DNA of 21,310 nucleotides from DATLZC01 sp037444005 (GTDB lineage: Bacteria; Chloroflexota; Dehalococcoidia; DSTF01; JACRBR01). The notes under the pieces are model-generated. The model was not told the origin of the DNA. It ran no database searches and was given only the letters and a program-made list of their open reading frames with translations. Where the stretch lies: NCBI GenBank assembly GCA_037444005.1, contig JBBING010000037.1, positions 1 through 21,310 on the forward strand, in the 5' to 3' direction. Within the stretch, counting starts at the first letter, position 1. The number at the start of each line of letters is the position of its first letter. Below are positions 13,461-20,165 of the stretch, in pieces. Position numbers and translations under genes: made by a program.

Positions 13461-16400
13461 TTAGGAGGACGTTTGTGGCAGCGCGATGGTCTCGATGTCG
13501 TCGGCGCCGCCCGCCGGCGCGAGGATGTCGGCGCCACGCGACCGAAGCTCCTCGCAGGCTCGCGCGGGGGGGAGCGCCAGCTCCACGCGGTCCCCGTCCA
13601 GCGCGTGCACGAAGAGGCGGATCTCGTCGTCGCCCGGATACTCGGCGAGCAGCTCGACCAGCCGGTCGACGCGCTCGCGGTCGGCGTCGGCGTCCTCGCA
13701 CTCGTGCAGGAAGAACCGCAGCCGCCGCACGACTCGCGGCGCACTGCCGTTCCGCGCTTTCGGGCCGCCCGAGGCCGGCTCCGCTCCGTTCGCGGTGGGC
13801 GGCGACGCCGCACCGTTCTCGCCCTGACGTCCCGTGGTTCCAGCGAGGCTCACCCAGGGCCGGGGCGTCCATCCTTCCCCGGTGTAGGGCTCGACCTGCT
13901 GCACGGCGACCTGGAGCCGTTCGCCCCGCTCGCGCACCCGCACCAGCATGAGCAGGATCGATCCCGGCGCCCACAGGTCGCGGGTCAGCTCGTACTGGTC
14001 GGGCCACACCGTGACCTCCGCCGACCCCGAGAGGTCCTCGATGACGGCGGCGACGAACGGCCGGCCCTCGCGGGTGTAGAGGGTGCGCGTCGATGTGACC
14101 ATCCCGGCGATGATGGCGTCGCGCCCGGCGAGCTCAGGCGTGAGCTCCGCGCACTGGGCGGTGGTGTGCTTCGAGAGGGCGGCGGCGGGCGCGGCGAAGG
14201 GATGCTCGGACATGTAGACGCCGAGCAGCTCCTTCTCCCACTGGAGCTGCTCCTCGCGGGAGACGGCGGGCCCAGACTTCAGGAGCTCGGGAGGCGCAGG
14301 CGGCTCGCCGCCGAGGGCGTCGAACATCGACACCTGCCCGCTCTCGATGCGCCGCTGTTCGCGCTGAGCCGCCGCTACGGCCCGCTCCAGGCTGGCCAGC
14401 AGCGCGCCCCGCTCACCCAAGGCATCCAGCGCTCCCGCCTTGATGAGGCTCTCGAGCGCCCGGCGGTTCAACGCTCGCAGGTTCACCCGCGCGCAGAAGT
14501 CGTCGAGGCTCCGGAACGGACCGCCCTTGGTCCGCGCCTCGACGATGCTCTCGGCCGCGGCATCGCCCACGTTCTTCACGACCCCGAGCCCGAACCGGAT
14601 GGCGTACGTCCCGTCCGGCTGCGGCTCGAGCGTGAAGTTCACGTCGCTGGCGTTCACGTCCGGCGGGCGCACCTCGATGCCGAGCTTCACACATTCGGCG
14701 ACGGCCTGCGCGATGCGCTCGTGCGCGCCGGCGGGATGGCTGCCGGCGAGCGCCAGCACCGCCGTCATGTACTCCGCCGGGTAGTGCGCCTTGAGGTACG
14801 CGGTCTGGTACGCGATGAGGCTGTAGCTGGCCGCGTGCGCCTTGTTGAAGGCGTACCCGGCGAACGGCTCGATGAGGTCGAAGACCTGGGCCGCCACCTC
14901 CTCCGAGTATCCCTTGGCCTTCGCGCCCTCGATGAACCGCGGCCGCTCGCGAGCCATGAGCTCGGGGATCTTCTTGCGCATCGCCTTCAGCATGCCGTCG
15001 GCGTCTCCGAGGCTGTAGCCGGCGAACTTCTGCGCGATGAGCATCACCTGGTCCTGATAGGTGATGACCCCGTACGTCTCCTCGAGGATGTCCGCGAGGT
15101 CGGGATGGGGATGCTGGATGGCTTCTTCGCCGTGCTTCGCCCGGCAGAACGTCGGGATGTGCTGCATCGGGCCGGGCCGGTACAAGGCGACCAGCGCCGT
15201 GAGGTCGGCGATGCGCGTCGGGCGGAGATCGACGATGGCCCGCCGCATCCCGCTCGACTCGAGCTGGAACACGGCGAACGTCTCGCCCCGCGACAGCATC
15301 TCGAACGTCTCCGGGTCGCCGTCGGGGAGCGCCTGCAGGTCGATCTCGATCCCCCGCGTGCGTTTGATGATCTCGAGCGCCCTCCCGAGGATCGTCAGGT
15401 TCGCCAGCCCCAGGAAGTCCATCTTCAGGAGGCCGATCCTAGCGACCTGCGTCATGGCGTACTGCGTTGTCGGGATGGCGGAGTCGTCGCCTCGCGGCGG
15501 GCGCTGCAACGGCACGTGCTCGATGAGCGGGTCGCGCGAGATCACGACGCCGGCGGCGTGCGTGCTCGCGTGCCGCGCCACCCCCTCGAGCTTGCGCGCC
15601 GTGTCCACGAGATGCCGCACCTGCGGGTCGGCTTCGTACGCCGCCGCGAGCTCGGGCGTCGTCTCCAGCGCGCGGTCGATGGTCATGTTGAGGGCGTTCG
15701 GGATGAGCCGGGCCACGCGGTCGGTCTCGCTGTACGTCATCCCCAGGGCGCGGCCCACATCGCGAATGGCCGCCTTGGCGCCCAGCGTCCCGAAGGTGAT
15801 GATCTGCGCCACGCGGTCGCGTCCGTAGCGGTTCGCCGCCCAGCGGATGACCTCGTCGCGCCGGTCGTCGGCGAAGTCGAAGTCGACGTCCGGCGGCTCG
15901 CCGCGCTGGTCGTGCAGGAAGCGCTCGAAGACGAGGCGCGTGGCGATGGGGTCGATCTGCGTGACGCCCAGGCAGTAGAGCACCGCCGACGCCGCCGCGC
16001 TGCCACGCACCCCCATGGGGATGCCCTGCGAGCGGGCGAAATCCGCCACCTCGCGCACCACGTGGATATAGTTGACGAACCCCGTCTCCCGGATGACTTT
16101 CAGCTCCCAAGCGATGCGCTCCCGCACCTCGTCCGACGCGTCCGGGTACCGGCGGGCCATGCCCTCGTACGTCAGTTTCTCCAGGTACTCCTCAGGGGTC
16201 ATGCCCGGGGGGCAGTCCGTCTCCGGCAGGTTGAGCCGGTCGAAGTCGATGGTCAGGTCGCACTGCTCGGCGATGCGCCAGGTGTTGTCGATGGCTTCCG
16301 GCAGGTCCGGGAAGAGGGCGCGCATCTCCTCCTCGCTCTTCACGTAGTACGAGTCGTCGGACATGCGCATCCGGTTCGCTTCGTGGACGGAGGCGTTGGT

Positions 16401-17063
16401 GCCGATGCACAGCAGGATGTCGTGAACCTCGTGATCTTCGCGGAAGGTGTAGTGGCTGTCGTTGGTGGCGACGAGCGGCAGGTCGAGCTCCCTCGCGAGG
16501 CGGACGAGCAGCGGATTGACCCGGCGCTGGTCCTCCATCGCTGGGTGCTCCTGGATCTCGACGTAGTAGCCGTCGAACACCTCCCGGCTCCAGCGCGCCA
16601 GCGCCACGGCGTCGTCCCAGCGGCCGTCCAGCAGACAGCGGTGCAGCTCGCTGGACGGACATCCCGAGAGCGCGATGATCCCCTCGCTGTGCTGTTCCAG
16701 GAGCTCGCGGTCCATCCGGGGCTTGTAGTAGTACCCCTCGAGGTTCGCCTTGGTCACGAGGGCGATGAGATTCTTGTAGCCCCGCTCGTTCTTCGCGAGC
16801 AGCGTCAGGTGGTAGGGCGACTTCTCTCGCGGGTCCCGATCGCGGCGCGAGCCCGCCGCGACGTAGGCTTCGACCCCGATGATCGGCTTGACGCCGCGGG
16901 CCTTGGCTTCGAGATAGAAGTCGATGGCGCCGTACAGGGCGCCGTGGTCGGTGAGGGCCACCGCCTCCTGCCCCAGCTCGCGGACGCGGTCCATGAGCTG
17001 GGGGATGCGCGAGAGGCCATCGAGCAGGCTGTATTCAGTATGAAGGTGTAAGTGCGTAAACAT
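13461..17063 (-). CDS. dnaE: DNA polymerase III alpha subunit
   Basis: The replicative polymerase subunit, 1200 residues and full length. The PHP domain is at 1-~210 (FTHLHLHTEYSLLDG, ALTDHGALYG, IIGVEAYV, ALSGCPSS, ATNDSHY), with its metal-ligand residues apparently all kept. The palm region has GVRGSAAASAVLY (~351-363) and the catalytic aspartates Asp394 and Asp396 in PDVDFDF and Asp549 in KMDFLG. The fingers and helix-hairpin-helix region includes YRPGPMQHIP, GYAFNKAHAASYSLIAYQTA and the beta-clamp-side segments. An OB fold is near ~950-1060 (REGRPFVAAVIEDLSGSAEV), then a low-complexity linker and a C-terminal domain. ATG 17063 is chosen because HLHLHTE begins the family; longer frames cross the promoter. 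An extended -10 box lies 26 bases upstream. It ends in TAA. Confidence 0.97.
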   Translation of the reverse strand: MFTHLHLHTEYSLLDGLSRIPQLMDRVRELGQEAVALTDHGALYGAIDFYLEAKARGVKPIIGVEAYVAAGSRRDRDPREKSPYHLTLLAKNERGYKNLIALVTKANLEGYYYKPRMDRELLEQHSEGIIALSGCPSSELHRCLLDGRWDDAVALARWSREVFDGYYVEIQEHPAMEDQRRVNPLLVRLARELDLPLVATNDSHYTFREDHEVHDILLCIGTNASVHEANRMRMSDDSYYVKSEEEMRALFPDLPEAIDNTWRIAEQCDLTIDFDRLNLPETDCPPGMTPEEYLEKLTYEGMARRYPDASDEVRERIAWELKVIRETGFVNYIHVVREVADFARSQGIPMGVRGSAAASAVLYCLGVTQIDPIATRLVFERFLHDQRGEPPDVDFDFADDRRDEVIRWAANRYGRDRVAQIITFGTLGAKAAIRDVGRALGMTYSETDRVARLIPNALNMTIDRALETTPELAAAYEADPQVRHLVDTARKLEGVARHASTHAAGVVISRDPLIEHVPLQRPPRGDDSAIPTTQYAMTQVARIGLLKMDFLGLANLTILGRALEIIKRTRGIEIDLQALPDGDPETFEMLSRGETFAVFQLESSGMRRAIVDLRPTRIADLTALVALYRPGPMQHIPTFCRAKHGEEAIQHPHPDLADILEETYGVITYQDQVMLIAQKFAGYSLGDADGMLKAMRKKIPELMARERPRFIEGAKAKGYSEEVAAQVFDLIEPFAGYAFNKAHAASYSLIAYQTAYLKAHYPAEYMTAVLALAGSHPAGAHERIAQAVAECVKLGIEVRPPDVNASDVNFTLEPQPDGTYAIRFGLGVVKNVGDAAAESIVEARTKGGPFRSLDDFCARVNLRALNRRALESLIKAGALDALGERGALLASLERAVAAAQREQRRIESGQVSMFDALGGEPPAPPELLKSGPAVSREEQLQWEKELLGVYMSEHPFAAPAAALSKHTTAQCAELTPELAGRDAIIAGMVTSTRTLYTREGRPFVAAVIEDLSGSAEVTVWPDQYELTRDLWAPGSILLMLVRVRERGERLQVAVQQVEPYTGEGWTPRPWVSLAGTTGRQGENGAASPPTANGAEPASGGPKARNGSAPRVVRRLRFFLHECEDADADRERVDRLVELLAEYPGDDEIRLFVHALDGDRVELALPPARACEELRSRGADILAPAGGADDIETIALPQTSS

Positions 17064-17088
17064 CTGGGCGCCGGGGAATGACGGACCG

Positions 17089-17097
17089 ATTATAGCA
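17089..17097 (-). promoter_or_regulatory. Extended -10 promoter of dnaE
   Basis: On the minus strand TGCTATAAT (17097-17089) is a perfect extended -10 element. No good -35 box is seen 17 bases upstream. Transcription would begin near 17082, about 18 bases before the ATG. The leader has no clear Shine-Dalgarno sequence. It lies in the 59-base gap after the NUDIX gene. Confidence 0.65.
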
Positions 17098-17122
17098 GGG
17101 CGCCGACGCTCGCGGGCGCCGG

Positions 17123-17665
17123 TTACGTCGAGTTCCCTTTCGCTTCCGCCGGCCGCTTTGCGACCCAGTCGTGGAGCGCCTGCACTGTCGTGGGAAAGGC
17201 CAGCTCGTCCCACGGGATCTCGTCCGGGGCGAACCAGCGCAGCTCGAGCGCCTCAGCGCCCGCGCGCGGCGTGGCGTCGTCGGCGACCAGCCCGCGGTAG
17301 ATCACGACCACGATCCCCGCGTCGCGCCGGGTGTACACGCCGAGCAGCCCGCGCAGCTCGACGATCACGCCCGTTTCCTCCAGCGTCTCGCGGACCGCCC
17401 CTTCTTCGGCCGACTCGCCCATCTCGAGAAAGCCGCCCGGGATCGTCCAGAAGCCGGCGCGGGGCTCCCACGCCCGCTTCATGAGCAGGATACGTCCGTC
17501 GCGCTCCGGGGCCACCGCGGCGACGACGCGCGGATTCATGTAGTGTACGAAGCCGCAGCGCTCGCACTGCAACCGCCAGCGCTCCTCGTGTTCGAGATAC
17601 CGCTCGACGAGCGCGTGCCCGCACAGCTGGCAGAACCGCGGCGTCGGAAGCTGTTCGGGGCTCAC
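17123..17665 (-). CDS. NUDIX hydrolase with N-terminal zinc ribbon
   Basis: A 180-residue protein. Residues ~10-42 form a zinc ribbon with Cys12, Cys15, Cys34 and Cys37. A complete NUDIX box is at 78-100: GFLEMGE, then seven residues, RETLEETGV, matching G-x5-E-x7-REUXEE-x-G-U with U = L and V. It should hydrolyse a nucleoside-diphosphate-linked substrate with a divalent metal; the zinc ribbon plus NUDIX arrangement is shared with NudC-like proteins, but the specific substrate cannot be told. GTG 17665 is chosen because it overlaps the moaE stop (GTGA), which implies translational coupling. A longer frame from 17713 would run inside moaE. It ends in TAA. Confidence 0.88.
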   Translation of the reverse strand: MSPEQLPTPRFCQLCGHALVERYLEHEERWRLQCERCGFVHYMNPRVVAAVAPERDGRILLMKRAWEPRAGFWTIPGGFLEMGESAEEGAVRETLEETGVIVELRGLLGVYTRRDAGIVVVIYRGLVADDATPRAGAEALELRWFAPDEIPWDELAFPTTVQALHDWVAKRPAEAKGNST

Positions 17666-18102
17666 GGGCGAGAGGCGGGCTCCGGGAGATCGACGGGATG
17701 GCCTTCGAGCCACGCCGAGCCGTCGTCCCAGACCTCCTTCTTCCAGATGGGGACGACCTGCTTGATGCGGTCCACGCAGTAGTGCGCCGCCTCGAACGCG
17801 TCGGCGCGGTGGGCCGACGACACCGCCACCAGCAGGCTCGTCTCGCCGATCTCCAATCGTCCCGCGCGATGCGCGATGGCGATGTCGTCTACCGGAAAGC
17901 GGCGCTTCGTCTCTTCGGCCACCTCGCGCAGCTTCTTCTCGGCCATCCGCTCGTAGGCGTCGTACTCGAGGTGGTGCACGCGCCGGCCCTCGTTGTGGTT
18001 GCGGACGACGCCGTAGAACAGGACGACGGCCCCCGATTCGTCGCGCCGCACCGCCTCGACGAGCCGCGCCGGGTCCAGCGGCTCGCGAGTCACCACGAAC
18101 AT
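17662..18102 (-). CDS. moaE: Molybdopterin synthase catalytic (large) subunit MoaE
   Basis: A 146-residue protein that with MoaD inserts two sulfurs into precursor Z to make molybdopterin, the second step of molybdenum cofactor synthesis, in the cytoplasm. Family blocks seen are GAVVLFYGVVRNHNEGR, LEYDAYERMAEKKL, IAIAHRAGRLEIGE, LLVAVSSAHRADAFEAAHYC, and the active-site region VPIWKKEVWDDGS with the conserved lysines. ATG 18102 is preceded by GGAGG at a spacing of 6 bases, and it overlaps the end of moaD by 13 bases, so the two are co-translated. The stop overlaps the start of the NUDIX gene. It ends in TGA. Confidence 0.95.
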   Translation of the reverse strand: MFVVTREPLDPARLVEAVRRDESGAVVLFYGVVRNHNEGRRVHHLEYDAYERMAEKKLREVAEETKRRFPVDDIAIAHRAGRLEIGETSLLVAVSSAHRADAFEAAHYCVDRIKQVVPIWKKEVWDDGSAWLEGHPVDLPEPASRP

Positions 18103-18350
18103 GTTGCGCCTCCGCTGACCGGCGGAATCAAAGCCACCTCGTCTCCTTCCGACACGGGTTGGTCGCTGGGGACGTACTCCTCGTTCACGGCGCACACCAG
18201 CGTGGCCATGAACGGCGCGACCTGGGGATACTGACGCGCGAGCGCCTCCCGCAGGTCGCCGACCGTGGCGCCGTTGTGCAGGTCGACCTCCACCGTCCGG
18301 GCCCCCACCAGATCGGTCAGCCCGGCGAACAGACGCACGCGCACCTTCAT
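18090..18350 (-). CDS. moaD: Molybdopterin synthase sulfur carrier (small) subunit MoaD, with C-terminal extension
   Basis: An 86-residue ubiquitin-like sulfur carrier. It begins MKVRVRLFAGLTDLVGA, and the typical VNEEYV and EVALIPPVSGG follow. Normally the chain ends in Gly-Gly, whose terminal carboxylate is adenylated and thiolated. Here Gly80-Gly81 are followed by ATCSW before the TGA. The two Gly codons (GGA GGC) also form the Shine-Dalgarno sequence of moaE. No single base change or one-base frameshift would place a stop right after the diglycine, so a simple sequencing error does not explain it. The extra residues would have to be removed by a peptidase. ATG 18350 follows GGGGAGG by four bases. 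Confidence 0.9.
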   Translation of the reverse strand: MKVRVRLFAGLTDLVGARTVEVDLHNGATVGDLREALARQYPQVAPFMATLVCAVNEEYVPSDQPVSEGDEVALIPPVSGGATCSW

Positions 18351-18375
18351 CTCGCCTCCCCGGGGTACCGTCTGG

Positions 18376-18384
18376 ATTGTAGCA
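18376..18384 (-). promoter_or_regulatory. Extended -10 promoter of moaD-moaE-NUDIX
   Basis: On the minus strand TGCTACAAT (18384-18376) resembles the extended -10 of dnaE. No good -35 is seen. Transcription would start near 18369, about 18 bases before the moaD ATG. It lies in an 87-base gap shared with the divergent comF promoter. Confidence 0.55.
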
Positions 18385-18421
18385 TGCGGCCCCCGCATGG
18401 TCCCGCGGACGCCCGTTGGGC

Positions 18422-18427
18422 TATACT
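18422..18427 (+). promoter_or_regulatory. Leaderless-type -10 box of comF
   Basis: TATACT at 18422-18427 is ten bases from the ATG at 18438. Transcription would start about four bases before the start codon. No Shine-Dalgarno sequence and no clear -35 box are seen. Confidence 0.5.
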
Positions 18428-18437
18428 CGCGCCGCCG

Positions 18438-19115
18438 ATGGCGACAGGGACGTTTCTGGCCCGGCTCCGCGACCTCGCGCTCGACGCCGTCTTTCCGCCC
18501 CGGTGCGCCGCCTGCGGCCGTCACGGGTCGTTCCTCCACGATGCCTGCGTCGCGGCGTTGCCCGTCGCAGAGCCGCCCCGCTGCTCGCGGTGTTGGGACG
18601 CTTCGGCCACGGACCCCTGCGGGCCGTGCGGACGGAGTTCCCCGGCCTTCGACGGCTTGCGGTCCCCGTACGTGATGAGTGGCGGCGCGCGCGAGGCCGT
18701 TCACGCCCTCAAGTACCGCGGGCACGGCGCGGCCGCTCGGCCCATGGGAGCGCTCATGGCCGCCCACGCCCGGGCCGCTGGATTGGACGCCGACGTCGTG
18801 ACGGCCGTGCCTTTGGTAGGCCGCAGGCGGCGCGTCCGCGGTTACAACCAGTCGGAGTCATTGGCTCGCGAAATCGCCCGGGAGCTGCGCCTGCCGTTCG
18901 ACGGGCGGGCTGTGCGACGTGTGCGGGCGTCTCCGCCCCAGGCGCGCGCGGCCACGCCCGACGAGCGCCGCCGCAACGTCGAGGGCGCCTTCCGGGCAGA
19001 CGCCTCGCGCGTCGCAGGGCGGCGCGCGCTGCTCATCGACGACGTCGCCACCACCGGCGCCACCCTGGACGCCTGCGCCCGCGCGCTCAAGGACGCCGGG
19101 GCGCGCGAGGTGTAG
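18438..19115 (+). CDS. comF: ComF-family phosphoribosyltransferase, apparently cut short by TAG
   Basis: A 225-residue protein of the ComF/GntX type. The N-terminal zinc fingers have Cys23/26, Cys49/52 and Cys61/64. A type-I PRTase domain follows, with VHALKYRGHGAAARPMG, VVTAVPLVGRRRRVRGYNQS and the PRPP loop ALLIDDVATTGATLDAC (~197-213). In other bacteria the family is tied to DNA uptake or its gene neighbourhood; the reaction is not settled. The frame stops with TAG at 19113-19115 after GAREV. Reading on in the same frame gives CLTWARGD and then TGA at 19140-19142, like the VWCLCRTL ending I recall for E. coli GntX. So the TAG stands where Trp (TGG) is expected. The PRPP loop is intact, so the short form may still fold. 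Confidence 0.88.
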   Translation: MATGTFLARLRDLALDAVFPPRCAACGRHGSFLHDACVAALPVAEPPRCSRCWDASATDPCGPCGRSSPAFDGLRSPYVMSGGAREAVHALKYRGHGAAARPMGALMAAHARAAGLDADVVTAVPLVGRRRRVRGYNQSESLAREIARELRLPFDGRAVRRVRASPPQARAATPDERRRNVEGAFRADASRVAGRRALLIDDVATTGATLDACARALKDAGAREV

Positions 19116-19163
19116 TGCCTCACCTGGGCCCGCGGCGATTGAGGATCGCTTGCGGGCCCGGGA

Positions 19164-19169
19164 TAGACT
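19164..19169 (+). promoter_or_regulatory. Leaderless-type -10 box of the YihY gene
   Basis: TAGACT at 19164-19169 is six bases from the ATG at 19176. No convincing -35 box or Shine-Dalgarno sequence is seen. The spacing is the same as in four other genes of the window. Confidence 0.4.
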
Positions 19170-19175
19170 GGGACG

Positions 19176-20165
19176 ATGGGCCGATTCCTCGCCCTCTCGT
19201 GGCGGCTGGCGGGCGGAACCTATGGCAGGTACACGCGCCACCAGGCCTCGCTCCTCGCCGCCGGCGTCGCCTACTACGTCCTCTTCTCCATCATCCCGCT
19301 CGCCATCCTCGTCACCGCCGTCGGCAGCGTCGTGCTGCTCGACCCCGACGTCCGGGACCGCCTGGTCGACGAGATCGTGGCCTCGCTGCCGCTCAGCGAG
19401 GACGAGGGGCGAAGCGCCGTCGCCGACGCTATCGAAGGCGTAAAGCGCAGCAGTCCGCCGCTGTCGGCGCTGGGACTACTGGGCACGGCGTACGGCGCGC
19501 TGGGCATGTTCGGCGCCATCCGCCGAGCGCTGAACGACATGTGGGAGGTCGCGCCCGAGCGGCGCCGGCCGTTCCTCCGGCAGCGGCTCGCCGACGCCGC
19601 GACGCTCGCCGCGCTGGGCCTCCTCGCGCTCGCCTCCGTGGCCGCGAGCAGCGTGCTTCGCGGTCTCCAGGAGACGAGCTCGGGCCTCCTGGGGCCCTTC
19701 TCGGACAGCGCCAACCTGCTCTGGCTCGCCGTCCCCTACGTCTTCCCCGCAGCGGTGTCCTTCGCGACGTTTCTGGCCATCTACCGGCTGTTGCCAGCGT
19801 CCCATCCGTCCCTGCGCGACGCGTGGCCCGGCGCGGCGCTCGCCGCCATCGGCTTCGAAATCCTCAAGAACGGCTTCACCCTGTACGTGGCGAACTTCAA
19901 CGCGTACGACGTCGTCTACGGGACCCTCGGCGGCGTGCTGCTGTTCCTCTTCTTCACGTATCTCACGGCGAATCTCCTCCTCATCGGCGCCGCCGTGAGC
20001 GCCGAGCTCGCCGCCGTCCGCGCGGAGCCGCAGGCTGACCGCGCGACGCCCTCATGGCTCCGAGGCGCACTCGCGCGCTTCCGGCGGCGGTCCGCTCACG
20101 GGGACGGCGCGACGCACCCGGAGACAGGCGAGGGTACGGGGTCAGGCTCACCCGGCTTGAGATAG
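19176..20165 (+). CDS. YihY/virulence factor BrkB family membrane protein
   Basis: A 329-residue inner-membrane protein with about six helices. Conserved blocks of the family are LLAAGVAYYVLFSIIPLAIL near the N-terminus, FGAIRRALNDMWEV, FLRQRLADAATLAALGLLAL, YRLLPASHPSLRDAWPGAAL, and the C-terminal LKNGFTLYVANFNAYDVVYG followed by LTANLLLIGAAVSAELAAV. The old name ribonuclease BN does not apply to this family, and its cellular role is still unclear. A polar C-terminal tail of ~40 residues follows the last helix. The ATG follows a -10 box by six bases. The last 70 bases overlap the convergent carboxypeptidase gene. The stop is TAG; read-through would run about 90 codons antisense to that gene, so termination here looks real. 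Confidence 0.9.
   Translation: MGRFLALSWRLAGGTYGRYTRHQASLLAAGVAYYVLFSIIPLAILVTAVGSVVLLDPDVRDRLVDEIVASLPLSEDEGRSAVADAIEGVKRSSPPLSALGLLGTAYGALGMFGAIRRALNDMWEVAPERRRPFLRQRLADAATLAALGLLALASVAASSVLRGLQETSSGLLGPFSDSANLLWLAVPYVFPAAVSFATFLAIYRLLPASHPSLRDAWPGAALAAIGFEILKNGFTLYVANFNAYDVVYGTLGGVLLFLFFTYLTANLLLIGAAVSAELAAVRAEPQADRATPSWLRGALARFRRRSAHGDGATHPETGEGTGSGSPGLR

Noticed and set aside
13311..17051. A 1246-codon plus-strand open frame opposite dnaE.
   Set aside because: dnaE on the minus strand has all family motifs; this frame is its antisense shadow.
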